Shown piece by piece: positions 50,983-58,348 of a stretch of DNA of 64,000 nt (the stretch's first letter is position 1; the number at the start of each line of letters is the position of its first letter). Source of the stretch: Bacteroidales bacterium (lineage in GTDB: Bacteria; Bacteroidota; Bacteroidia; Bacteroidales; UBA12077); the NCBI GenBank assembly GCA_016342685.1, contig JAEINU010000008.1:62001-126000 (forward strand). The letters run 5' to 3'. Made by a program: the position numbers and the translations under genes. The notes under the pieces were generated by a model. It saw only the letters and a program-made list of their open reading frames with translations, made no database searches and was not told the origin of the DNA.

Positions 50983-51402
50983 ATGGCAATATTTCATCTT
51001 ACATCGGACAATTTTGAGGGATTTGTTGAATTTGAGTTTAACAAGGATGGTTATTTAACTCGCTACGACACAGAAAACGCTACAATGAGCAAGGAGCATC
51101 TTGTTTTTTTGTTAAAACGATTTCCACGCCATATTGATCAGGCAGAGGAGTTAATGAGCAAATCTGATACGGCAACATTTACCGAAATAGTTTCCGAGGT
51201 AACATTTGAAATGTTTTGGAACAAGTACAACGAAAAAGTAAACTCATCAAGAAAACGTGCCTTGCAAAAGTGGAACCGCATGAGTAAATCTGACAGGATT
51301 AAGGCATATCAATATATAAACAAGTATTTTATGAGCATACCTTATGGAACCCGTAAGAAATATGCCGAAACATACTTGAATGCTGAATTGTGGAACAATT
51401 AA
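50983..51402 (+). CDS. Hypothetical phage protein
   Basis: A 139-residue protein: a beta-rich start (FHLTSDNFEGFVEFEFNKDG) and a basic helical C-terminal half with FEMFWNKYNEKVNSSRKRAL and KWNRMSKSDRIKAYQY. The C-terminal segment resembles parts of phage replication proteins (primosome-type). Function unknown. Confidence 0.65.
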   Translation: MAIFHLTSDNFEGFVEFEFNKDGYLTRYDTENATMSKEHLVFLLKRFPRHIDQAEELMSKSDTATFTEIVSEVTFEMFWNKYNEKVNSSRKRALQKWNRMSKSDRIKAYQYINKYFMSIPYGTRKKYAETYLNAELWNN

Positions 51403-51414
51403 ATAAACCAGAAA

Positions 51415-51621
51415 ATGGCTTATACGAATCAAAATCAATTACAACGCATGAAACTTGTGCAAAATCTTGTTCAAAAGCATTACGAACCGGGCATAAGTAC
51501 TTACAAAGGAGTTTGGCGTAAGTATGTTAAACCAGTTTATCCGATGTGTTATGCAACTTTTCTTAAGATCATCAACACTCCAATAAAAAGTTCAGAATTA
51601 GAAACTAAGAGTTATGAATAA
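51415..51621 (+). CDS. Small phage protein
   Basis: A 68-residue basic protein (MKLVQNLVQKHYEPGISTYK, VWRKYVKPVYPMCYATFLKI). Homologous-looking small proteins accompany DnaA-domain genes in Bacteroidota phages. Its end overlaps the next gene by 8 nt. Confidence 0.6.
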   Translation: MAYTNQNQLQRMKLVQNLVQKHYEPGISTYKGVWRKYVKPVYPMCYATFLKIINTPIKSSELETKSYE

Positions 51622-52192
51622 AGAAACATTTAGCCTGATAACTACCAAAGTAACATTGGTTACAGGTATTACAGAAGCCGAAATGACAGGCAAAAGTCGC
51701 AAAGGTGGTATAATGGAGGCAAAGCGTATAGCTCGTTACTTATGTGTACGCAATGGTATGAATGTAACACATGTAGCTTCTTTTTTTAACATCAGTCATG
51801 GATCAGTAAGTTCCGGTGTTAAGACAATGGAAAACTTGATGTTTACCGATCGTAAATTCAGGGAGAAAATTGAGAAAAATTACAGCGATTACTTAATTAA
51901 ACGAGTACGTAAGCCTGTTTACATTATTGGTAAGGTAACAGGCGAACCATACCGAAAATGCTTAGATAAGTTCGAGCAGCGTGAAAAACAACTTAACGAA
52001 GCCGGATTTATGGCAATCAATCCTATGAAACTTGTCCCTCCCGAAACTCCTTGGACAGAAGCAATGCGAATATGTATCGCTTCATTGGTACAATGCTATG
52101 CCGTAAGTCCTTTATGTGGATGGAACCACAGCAAGGGAGCTAATCTTGAAATGAACATTGCAAAACAACTCGATTTGGCGATTATGCCCTAA
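51614..52192 (+). CDS. DnaA-domain-IV-like / DUF4406 fusion protein
   Basis: A 192-residue two-domain protein. Residues 1-90 resemble the DNA-binding domain IV of DnaA (EAKRIARYLCVRNGMNVTHV, ASFFNISHGSVSSGVKTMEN). Residues 97-192 are a DUF4406 nucleoside-deoxyribosyltransferase-like fold (PVYIIGKVTGEPYRKCLDKF, MRICIASLVQCYAV, GANLEMNIAKQL). The DnaA-like part may bind phage DNA; DUF4406 relatives act on nucleosides. The fusion is notable. Confidence 0.7.
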   Translation: MNKETFSLITTKVTLVTGITEAEMTGKSRKGGIMEAKRIARYLCVRNGMNVTHVASFFNISHGSVSSGVKTMENLMFTDRKFREKIEKNYSDYLIKRVRKPVYIIGKVTGEPYRKCLDKFEQREKQLNEAGFMAINPMKLVPPETPWTEAMRICIASLVQCYAVSPLCGWNHSKGANLEMNIAKQLDLAIMP

Positions 52193-52202
52193 TAATAATA
52201 TT

Positions 52203-52385
52203 ATGAGAGACTACATTAATAAACTACTAAACGACCGATTGCAGCACTCGCAGCAAATTAAAGATATTGATGCTGCCATTGAAGCTATACAAAACCTTTG
52301 TACACATAACTACGAAAAGACAGGACAGGATCACAACTACACTTATTATACCTGTTCGGAATGTGGACACGAAAAGCAAGAGTAA
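52203..52385 (+). CDS. Small zinc-ribbon-like phage protein
   Basis: A 60-residue protein from the ATG at 52203. It has a helical start and a C-H-x-C-x2-C pattern (NLCTHNYEKTGQDHNYTYYT, CSECGHEKQE), probably one zinc site. An in-frame upstream start at 52158 overlaps the previous gene and is less likely. Confidence 0.6.
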   Translation: MRDYINKLLNDRLQHSQQIKDIDAAIEAIQNLCTHNYEKTGQDHNYTYYTCSECGHEKQE

Positions 52386-52413
52386 ACAAGATAAAAGTTA
52401 AAAGTAAAAAGTT

Positions 52414-52590
52414 ATGAAAACAACATTAGAAGTACTTACAGAAGATTTACAATCAATGCAAAAAGAACGTGAAGAGGCTATTGTAACTGTTCAGATGTAT
52501 AACGGAGCAGTGCAGTATCTTGAAACGAAGATTCAAGAACTTACTCCTAAAGCTCCTAAAGGTGATATAACTAAACCTGATAAAAAATAA
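52414..52590 (+). CDS. Small coiled-coil phage protein
   Basis: ATG at 52414 to TAA at 52590, 58 residues. A heptad-rich helix (LTEDLQSMQKEREEAIVTVQ) is followed by a Pro/Lys tail (LTPKAPKGDITKPDKK). The next gene begins 2 nt later. Confidence 0.5.
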   Translation: MKTTLEVLTEDLQSMQKEREEAIVTVQMYNGAVQYLETKIQELTPKAPKGDITKPDKK

Positions 52591-52592
52591 CG

Positions 52593-53081
52593 ATGGAAAC
52601 GGGCGGTTTAAAATGTTATGTACTTATGCTCTCAAGAGTATTTCCTGTAAATCATTACAGAGCAGGTTCTGAAACCTTTTTTAAGGATGCTCTTGATTTA
52701 GGAATTAAGATTCACACAATACGTGCAAATTATGATCTATGGGCGAAACGAGTACAAGACATTAACGACGGCAAAGCCTATTTATCTGTTCGACAATGGA
52801 GCGATAAACCTTACCGAAGCAAGCAAGTTGAGATTAAGCAATTTTTTAAGCTTGGCATTGAGCGCATAAGTATGCAATTGAAAAAGCATCAGATAAAATG
52901 GCTCGTTCAAAACTCAACTACACCCTATTTTTTACATGAAGTGGCGAGTAACGATGGACTTGAATATAATGAGTTTGTTGATTGGTTCTTTCCGGGTTTT
53001 GACAATGGAGAGTTCGAAGGTGCTATACTTCATTTTACCGATTTTAGGTATGTGGATCCTAATAAACAAATTCAAAGATAA
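52593..53081 (+). CDS. Phage protein with ASCH/PUA-like region
   Basis: A 162-residue protein. IHTIRANYDLWAKRVQDIND and KAYLSVRQWSDKPYRSKQVE suggest an ASCH/PUA-like RNA- or nucleotide-binding fold, seen in other phage proteins. The C-terminal half (EFVDWFFPGFDNGEFEGAIL) is unfamiliar. Tentative. Confidence 0.55.
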   Translation: METGGLKCYVLMLSRVFPVNHYRAGSETFFKDALDLGIKIHTIRANYDLWAKRVQDINDGKAYLSVRQWSDKPYRSKQVEIKQFFKLGIERISMQLKKHQIKWLVQNSTTPYFLHEVASNDGLEYNEFVDWFFPGFDNGEFEGAILHFTDFRYVDPNKQIQR

Positions 53082-53086
53082 AAGTT

Positions 53087-53455
53087 ATGCAAAACAAAGA
53101 ATTAGAGCAAAAAGTAATCGATAAACTAAATGCTTCATTTAAAAAGCTTGTAGAGTCTTCGAGTAATGATATGTATCGGGATATTCTCGGTGTAATGTGT
53201 ATTTACTTAACCGAAAGCTTATGGATACATGATAATCGATTTTGGAAACACATTCCTACGTTTGGTATAAGTAATATGTTAGGCATGAAAACATCTGTAA
53301 TTAGGTGTCATTTAAATAAAATGGAGAAAGAAGGATTAGTCAGAAGTTATAGGAGTAGTAACAATATCTTATGGTCGGTTGAAAATTTGGAAGGATTTCC
53401 CCATTCTCAATACAAGGATTATTATGAGATAATTGACATTAATACTATAAAATAA
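53087..53455 (+). CDS. Winged-helix phage regulator
   Basis: A 122-residue protein ending in a winged-helix module (MLGMKTSVIRCHLNKMEKEG, LVRSYRSSNNILWSVE). The N-terminal half is helical. Probably DNA-binding, perhaps a regulator of middle or late genes as Mu Mor/C are, though not homologous to them as far as can be seen. Confidence 0.55.
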   Translation: MQNKELEQKVIDKLNASFKKLVESSSNDMYRDILGVMCIYLTESLWIHDNRFWKHIPTFGISNMLGMKTSVIRCHLNKMEKEGLVRSYRSSNNILWSVENLEGFPHSQYKDYYEIIDINTIK

Positions 53456-53508
53456 ACCCCTATTGTTCCGTGGGTGAAAACGGAACATAATTAAATATAT
53501 TTTGAATA

Positions 53509-53940
53509 ATGAAAACAACCATTGGAAGAGTAGTTATTTACAAAACTACCGAAGCGGATCAGGAATTAATGAAAATTACTCCTAATTGCAATGTTGCAGA
53601 AGAATTGCCTGCATTAATAGTAGCAGTTCACAGCGATGAGTGTGTAAACCTAAAAGTTATTGCTGACGGTGAACTGGATATATGGGTTACTTCTGCTCAA
53701 AAAGGAGATGAACCAATGAATTGGGATTTCCCTGAGTTAGTACCGAGTGCTGCAAAACTTGATCCTAAAGGATTTTTTACTCCTGAAGTTAAGAAGGAGA
53801 TTGTATTAGAAGTTCAGAAAAGTGTTATTACTCCTGAGATTAAGGCGGAGCTTATTGGCGAAGTAACCGAAAAGGTAATTGATGAAGTTAAAAAGTTAAT
53901 GCCTACAGGAGAGACTAAAGAACCTGAAAAGAAAAAGTAA
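53509..53940 (+). CDS. Hypothetical phage protein
   Basis: A 143-residue protein: N-terminal beta-rich domain (IGRVVIYKTTEADQELMKIT, LPALIVAVHSDECVNLKVIA), the pattern of small phage proteins of unknown role found in head-tail regions, and a helical repeated C-terminal stretch (TPEVKKEIVLEVQKS / TPEIKAELIGEVTEK). A terminator follows within 12 nt. Confidence 0.6.
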   Translation: MKTTIGRVVIYKTTEADQELMKITPNCNVAEELPALIVAVHSDECVNLKVIADGELDIWVTSAQKGDEPMNWDFPELVPSAAKLDPKGFFTPEVKKEIVLEVQKSVITPEIKAELIGEVTEKVIDEVKKLMPTGETKEPEKKK

Positions 53941-53951
53941 ATTAATTAGTT

Positions 53952-53981
53952 AATGCAAGTGGGTTTCGGCTCACTTGCATT
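53952..53981 (+). terminator. Rho-independent-type hairpin
   Basis: AATGCAAGTG / CACTTGCATT is a perfect 10-bp stem with a 10-nt loop, 12 nt after a stop codon; the tail TGCTGTTTAAAC is not a clean T-run. It probably ends the preceding transcription unit. It also rules out an ATG at 53953 as the start of the next gene. Confidence 0.6.
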
Positions 53982-54003
53982 GCTGTTTAAACACTATTTA
54001 AAC

Positions 54004-54378
54004 ATGAAATTAATAAAACAAAAACTATGCAGTAAAAGACTGGTTGCATTTACAAATGGAATTATTTCTTATGGTAAGAATTTTTACAATCAGTATAGAA
54101 TCGAAATGCAGATCCCTTTTATTAAAACACCTATCAAATTATATGAAAGCACCAAAAAACCAATATTTAAAAATATCTCTGTATTAACCGCAGTTCTAAC
54201 ACCAATTATACCCCTAGTAATTGTTGGTTTGGTTATAATGGGATTAATAAATATTTACATAACAGGAGCTATCAATTTCTACAGAGATAAAGCGTGGCAA
54301 GATAATGTGCGAGAGTTTAATTGGGTGAATATTGTTTTAGTAATATTATTAACTATTGCATTTATTTTTAAAAGATGA
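54004..54378 (+). CDS. Phage membrane protein, possible lysis-related
   Basis: A 124-residue protein from the ATG at 54004, since the earlier in-frame ATG is in the terminator stem. Two membrane helices (VLTAVLTPIIPLVIVGLVIM and WVNIVLVILLTIAFIF) follow a basic N-terminus. Membrane proteins in this part of phage genomes are sometimes holins, but no specific motif supports this. Overlaps the next gene by 4 nt. Confidence 0.55.
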   Translation: MKLIKQKLCSKRLVAFTNGIISYGKNFYNQYRIEMQIPFIKTPIKLYESTKKPIFKNISVLTAVLTPIIPLVIVGLVIMGLINIYITGAINFYRDKAWQDNVREFNWVNIVLVILLTIAFIFKR

Positions 54379-54617
54379 GTATAACAATATCAGAAAAGGA
54401 TTTTTGCAAAGCATATACCGAGATCTACGGCGAACCACTCGATAATTTAGAGCAGTTGACAAAACAAACTTTTACAGGACAGGAGCTTTTTGAGTTTGTG
54501 AATGATATAATAAAGCTGCAACATGATCCCACAGTTTGTCCAAATTGTGGCAAAAAACACCCTTTAGTTGCCGAGTTTGGATACTGCGGTAGTTGTGCCG
54601 AAAAGATATATAAGTAA
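54375..54617 (+). CDS. Small zinc-binding phage protein
   Basis: An 80-residue protein with a C-terminal zinc ribbon (CPNCGKKHPLVAEFGYCGSC). The N-terminal part is helical (EKDFCKAYTEIYGEPLDNLE). No family recognised. Overlaps the preceding gene by 4 nt, so probably coupled. Confidence 0.65.
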   Translation: MSITISEKDFCKAYTEIYGEPLDNLEQLTKQTFTGQELFEFVNDIIKLQHDPTVCPNCGKKHPLVAEFGYCGSCAEKIYK

Positions 54618-54637
54618 CCGTTTAATAACTGTTTAAA

Positions 54638-55450
54638 ATGAAAGAGTTTAAAGGAAAAGCAATATATAATCCGGGTGGCAAAGCCCGAGAATACAGCGAG
54701 TGGGCTGTTAATTTTTACAATGGTTGTTCGGCTCGTTGCGAGTACTGTTACAACCGTAAAGGTAGATCTGCAAAAGTGCTGGGTGGCGATAAACCAACGT
54801 TGAAAAAAACTTTAATAGACGAGAATACAGCTTACGAAATATTTAAAAGGGAGCTTTACGATCATGGGAAAGAGATCCAAAAAACAGGTTTGTTTTTTAA
54901 CTTCGTTTCGGATCCGATGTTACCCGAAACATTTCTGTTAAATTCAATGGCAATGCGATTGTGTGTTACAAACAATATTCCCGTTAAGATTCTTACAAAG
55001 CAAACATGGTGGGTGGATGAGTTTATTCGTGAAGAAAATCATAACGGAACCATTTGGAACTGTACAGGCACTAAAGACAAGTTTTTCATTGGCTTTACCC
55101 TTACCGGGCACGATGAACTTGAACCCGGAGCAGCAAGAAACCAAGAGCGTATAATTGCAATGCACAAATTACACAACCACGGTTTTAAAACGTGGGCTAG
55201 TATTGAGCCGATTATTGATTTTGTAAGTGCAAGAGATATGATTATAAGAACACTAGGATATTGCGATTTACTTAAAGTTGGCTTGCAAAGTGGCAAAAAG
55301 TATGATGTTGTAGAAGCGCAAAGCTTTGTTGAATGGTTAGATGAGTTGCAAACACCGAAGATATATCTTAAAGAATCCTTACAGAAATTAACAAGATACA
55401 CTACCGAAGATCTTGACGAGTTTTTTGTGTATCCTGATTATTTATGGTAA
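54638..55450 (+). CDS. Phage radical SAM protein
   Basis: A 270-residue protein with a radical-SAM cluster motif C-x3-C-x2-C in FYNGCSARCEYCYNRKGRSA (about residues 30-40) and typical downstream strands (LFFNFVSDPMLPE, IPVKILTKQTWWVDEF, FFIGFTLTGHDELEP, WASIEPIIDFVSARD). The spore-photoproduct-lyase-like group is the nearest I can name. It could modify a nucleic acid or peptide; the substrate is unknown. Preceded by paired TTTAAA boxes. Confidence 0.8.
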   Translation: MKEFKGKAIYNPGGKAREYSEWAVNFYNGCSARCEYCYNRKGRSAKVLGGDKPTLKKTLIDENTAYEIFKRELYDHGKEIQKTGLFFNFVSDPMLPETFLLNSMAMRLCVTNNIPVKILTKQTWWVDEFIREENHNGTIWNCTGTKDKFFIGFTLTGHDELEPGAARNQERIIAMHKLHNHGFKTWASIEPIIDFVSARDMIIRTLGYCDLLKVGLQSGKKYDVVEAQSFVEWLDELQTPKIYLKESLQKLTRYTTEDLDEFFVYPDYLW

Positions 55451-55477
55451 TTTTAATCTTCAATTAAAACTCAGATT

Positions 55478-55672
55478 ATGACAATAGAAGAAATTAAACA
55501 AAAATACCCATCTTTTTACAAGAGAGTAGAAGCGCAGAAACCAGTTAGCGTCTCTTTATTTGACTATGGTATTGGGCTTAATTTTGCGGATGGCAGAGAA
55601 AGGCGCACATACTACATTGAAGATATTGAAATAATGGAAAAAGGATTAAATGTAATCAACAAAACTCAATAA
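55478..55672 (+). CDS. Small phage protein
   Basis: A 64-residue soluble protein (TIEEIKQKYPSFYKRVEAQK, LFDYGIGLNFADGRERRTYY). No domain recognised. It sits between the radical SAM gene and a lipoprotein gene with short gaps. Confidence 0.55.
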   Translation: MTIEEIKQKYPSFYKRVEAQKPVSVSLFDYGIGLNFADGRERRTYYIEDIEIMEKGLNVINKTQ

Positions 55673-55676
55673 AACC

Positions 55677-56192
55677 ATGAGAAAATTAACTTACCTATTG
55701 GCAATTATAGTATTAACAAGCTCCTGCAGTAAGATTGCAGAGCATAAAGAAAACAGGCGTTTAATCAGGCAAAGCGAATTAGAGCAAAAGTTCCTGCAGA
55801 ATGCCGATAAGCACTCAAGAAAAGATACTCTTACTTTTGGCTTTGTGTTGGGATGGGATCGTGAGCAATACACCGAGCATTTAAACAATTTAGAAAGCAC
55901 TTATTTAAACGCAAACGAATATCACCAGTATAAAGCTACTTTTTACCCACAATTTAAAGACGAAAAGCTTGCAGGCTTAGATCTATTCCTTGAGGGCGAT
56001 TACTTAAACGTTTCGGGTATTATGTTGTATTTTGTTAAGGAATACAGCGCATCATTACTTTGCCAAAACAATGCAGTTGTGTCACATGAGTGGATCTATT
56101 CTGGATCCAATTTAAAGCTCGATGTATACCGTAAACTCAACGAAAAAGGGGTTTGGGTAGAGATTAGAGACAGGCTTTTAATTATAAACTAA
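55677..56192 (+). CDS. Phage-encoded lipoprotein
   Basis: A 171-residue protein with a lipoprotein signal (LTYLLAIIVLTSSCSKIAEH, lipobox TSSC). The mature part is mixed helix and strand. Phage lipoproteins can serve in lysis or in superinfection exclusion; nothing decides between these. Starts 4 nt after the previous gene. Confidence 0.65.
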   Translation: MRKLTYLLAIIVLTSSCSKIAEHKENRRLIRQSELEQKFLQNADKHSRKDTLTFGFVLGWDREQYTEHLNNLESTYLNANEYHQYKATFYPQFKDEKLAGLDLFLEGDYLNVSGIMLYFVKEYSASLLCQNNAVVSHEWIYSGSNLKLDVYRKLNEKGVWVEIRDRLLIIN

Positions 56193-56197
56193 TAATT

Positions 56198-56491
56198 ATG
56201 AATGACGAATGGAAAGATGTTAAGGTAAAATTAGGAGATCAAGTTATTGAAACTACTAATCTTGTATACACTACTGCAGAATTCGAAAAACAGTTTCCTT
56301 TTGATTCAGATGAAATAAAAAAGATCTATGATCAGCTTGCCGAGATTAATCATAAAATGAATGTAGATCACTCCAAATACTTAATTGCTGTTTGTAAATT
56401 TTCACTTGAAAAGGCTATTGATATAACAGAAGGATTAAGGCAGTTTCGTTTAAAATTCGGAACGACTATATCAAAGAGATATTCAATATAG
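56198..56491 (+). CDS. Small phage protein, last gene of the early operon
   Basis: A 97-residue soluble protein (KVKLGDQVIETTNLVYTTAE, IAVCKFSLEKAIDITEGLRQ). No domain recognised. It is followed by a bidirectional terminator. Confidence 0.55.
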   Translation: MNDEWKDVKVKLGDQVIETTNLVYTTAEFEKQFPFDSDEIKKIYDQLAEINHKMNVDHSKYLIAVCKFSLEKAIDITEGLRQFRLKFGTTISKRYSI

Positions 56492-56512
56492 CAACCTCGC
56501 TTATAACAACAG

Positions 56513-56537
56513 AAAAGCCGCACTAAGCGGCTTTTTT
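56513..56537. terminator. Bidirectional terminator between convergent phage operons
   Basis: AGCCGC ACTAA GCGGCT, with AAAA before and TTTTTT after, is a textbook intrinsic terminator on both strands. It separates the rightward early genes from the leftward head genes. Confidence 0.88.
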
Positions 56538-56541
56538 ATGT

Positions 56542-57048
56542 TTATTCTGTTTCCTGTTCTGTAATCTTAGGCTTTGCGTTCACTTCGGTATAATTACCCT
56601 GTATTGCTTGTACTTGTACAAGACCTGTGTACTCTTCCACGCTATCTACATAACGCTCGTGGTTGTGATTTACCACGCTTCGCACTCTTACAAACTGGTT
56701 GCTGTTGGCAATGCTAAACTTATGCATGGCATCAAACACTTTCCCTGGTAAGTCTAAATAATCAAGTGCTGCACTTTGCTTGGGATTGTATTTTGCTGTT
56801 TGTGCAAACCATTGAGTAACCAAATGCAATCGAATAGTAACTTCGGCTTGTTGGTATCCACCACTCAATTGTTGCCATTGTATAGGCAAAATCTCAACAA
56901 AAGCTGCAGGAGTATTAAAAGGGGTTTCTTCTTCGATAAAATTAACCTGCTGGTTCCATAAATCGAAATGAGTTAAAATAAAGTTATTTTCGGCATCTTT
57001 TATGGCTTCAAGCCTTGTTTGAATGTCGGTGTAAATTTGTTTTATCAT
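56542..57048 (-). CDS. Phage tail-terminator-like protein (Mu gp37-like position)
   Basis: A 168-residue protein. The size, the AAFVEILPIQWQQLSGGYQQ and VTIRLHLVTQWFAQ strands and the position after gpG fit minor tail or tail-terminator proteins (Mu gp37, DUF1834-like). The assignment is by position and general pattern. Overlaps the preceding gpG gene by 4 nt. Confidence 0.55.
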   Translation of the reverse strand: MIKQIYTDIQTRLEAIKDAENNFILTHFDLWNQQVNFIEEETPFNTPAAFVEILPIQWQQLSGGYQQAEVTIRLHLVTQWFAQTAKYNPKQSAALDYLDLPGKVFDAMHKFSIANSNQFVRVRSVVNHNHERYVDSVEEYTGLVQVQAIQGNYTEVNAKPKITEQETE

Positions 57049-57527
57049 GATTTTAAGAGTTGATTCGTTGCACTTATTATTTCGTCTTTAATAATCTGGT
57101 TAAGCTCCTTATCCATACCAACAGATTGTCTGCGTGGCATTTTAAACTGATGTCCTTTGCGACCTGCCATTAAACCTTTATTATGCACTCTGAAATATGG
57201 CACGTCCGATGTTATATTTACTTTTGCTGCTTGCGGAACATACTGCAAGCTTCTTTTCATATCTCCTGTATCGCCCGATAAAATATTACGTGAAATTCGT
57301 GCCGGGTGTTTTCTTGAATTATAATTGTATTCTTGAGTTCCGGGAGTACGACGGTTCACTTCTTTCCACCTTGTTCGTCCCCAAGCTTGTTTCTCAAAAT
57401 TGCTCTTAAAATGATCCACGGCAGCTTTACCAATAACAATAGGTAATTGTTTATCGGTTAGCTTTCGCATTCCTGCGGCTTTTTGATCTATTTTAGCTTT
57501 AAACTGCTCGGGTGTAAGATTTAACAT
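57045..57527 (-). CDS. Phage virion morphogenesis protein (Mu gpG-like)
   Basis: A 160-residue protein with the gpG pattern: LPIVIGKAAVDHFKSNFEKQ, WKEVNRRTPGTQEYNYNSRK, RNILSGDTGDMKRSLQYV, VPYFRVHNKGL. In Mu, gpG takes part in head completion and tail attachment. Starts 2 nt after the gpF-like stop. Confidence 0.82.
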   Translation of the reverse strand: MLNLTPEQFKAKIDQKAAGMRKLTDKQLPIVIGKAAVDHFKSNFEKQAWGRTRWKEVNRRTPGTQEYNYNSRKHPARISRNILSGDTGDMKRSLQYVPQAAKVNITSDVPYFRVHNKGLMAGRKGHQFKMPRRQSVGMDKELNQIIKDEIISATNQLLKS

Positions 57528-57529
57528 AA

Positions 57530-58240
57530 TTACTTCTTGTCTTTATCGAGCTCTTTAATAAACTTTTCGATATCCTTATTCTTTTTAACATTGAAATAAG
57601 GGTGATTGTCTGTAAATATTTCGCCAGTTACTGCAGGGTTACCTTCTAATCCTGTTGCAGGTGTAACTAAATTACCCGGTGATTTTGTAACTGCTTTGTT
57701 GGTAGTACGCCAGTCGCATTTACAACCCCATAAGCTGCCCGGTTGGTTATCAATCCAGAAAGGATCCCCCTGGGGCAAAATAGTACCCACATATTTTTTA
57801 TGCAGTTCACGAGGGTTGGCAGAGCTTGTGGCTAACCATTCTAAATTTGGATAAAGCTCTTTTTCTTCCTGAAACTGTATAAACTGTTTTGCTGTTCGGG
57901 ATCTTGCAACAGAGGCATGATGCTCCGCAGCCTGATATCGGTTATACTTTTTAACAACTCCGCTTGCCTGCTTTTTAAAAAGAGCCTTATCCTTTGTTTT
58001 AATCGACTTTAACTGCTTAGTGGCATGATAAGCCTTGTGAGCTGCAAATCGGGTAAGGTTCGCCTTAAAATCAGTCACTAACTCAAAATATGGCTCGTCC
58101 TTTTTGGGGTTTCCAAATATGGCTAATGTTTTAAGGTAATTTTTGATATAAACATCAAAGAGATCAGGATGGATACTTTTTTTATATCCTTTTTGAATAT
58201 CGTCGATAACAGAAGTAAACGCTTTTGCGGCATTTACCAA
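57530..58240 (-). CDS. Phage head morphogenesis protein (Mu gpF-like)
   Basis: A 236-residue minimal frame from a TTG at 58240. The C-terminal half has the minor head pattern: FIQFQEEKELYPNLEWLATS, LHKKYVGTILPQGDPFW, GSLWGCKCDWRTTNKA. The same frame stays open for about 130 nt upstream without an ATG, GTG or further TTG, and that stretch looks coding (ENLDKLYSEHQCTDTECIHT). It meets the portal gene at a frameshift-like signal, so the protein is probably made as a -1 extension of the portal rather than from this TTG. gpF binds the head and may be needed in few copies. Confidence 0.75.
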   Translation of the reverse strand: MVNAAKAFTSVIDDIQKGYKKSIHPDLFDVYIKNYLKTLAIFGNPKKDEPYFELVTDFKANLTRFAAHKAYHATKQLKSIKTKDKALFKKQASGVVKKYNRYQAAEHHASVARSRTAKQFIQFQEEKELYPNLEWLATSSANPRELHKKYVGTILPQGDPFWIDNQPGSLWGCKCDWRTTNKAVTKSPGNLVTPATGLEGNPAVTGEIFTDNHPYFNVKKNKDIEKFIKELDKDKK

Positions 58241-58316
58241 ATTATCGGCTCCGTAAGTGTGTATACATTCAGTATCTGTACACTGATGTTCACTGTAAAG
58301 TTTATCCAGATTTTCG

Positions 58317-58348
58317 AGCCCCGAACCTGCGGGGCTTATACGAAAAAA
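58317..58348 (-). promoter_or_regulatory. Candidate -1 programmed ribosomal frameshift signal
   Basis: Read on the minus strand: T TTT TTC (58348-58342) in the portal frame, a 5-nt spacer GTATA, then a perfect 7-bp stem AGCCCCG / CGGGGCT with loop CAGGTT. The portal stop TAA overlaps the start of the stem. A -1 slip enters the open gpF frame. The heptamer and spacing match known frameshift sites such as those of dnaX and of phage tail genes. Confidence 0.65.

Noticed and set aside
53953-54003. An in-frame ATG at 53953 as start of the following membrane protein.
   Set aside because: It lies within a perfect 10-bp terminator-like stem; the ATG at 54004 is the better start.
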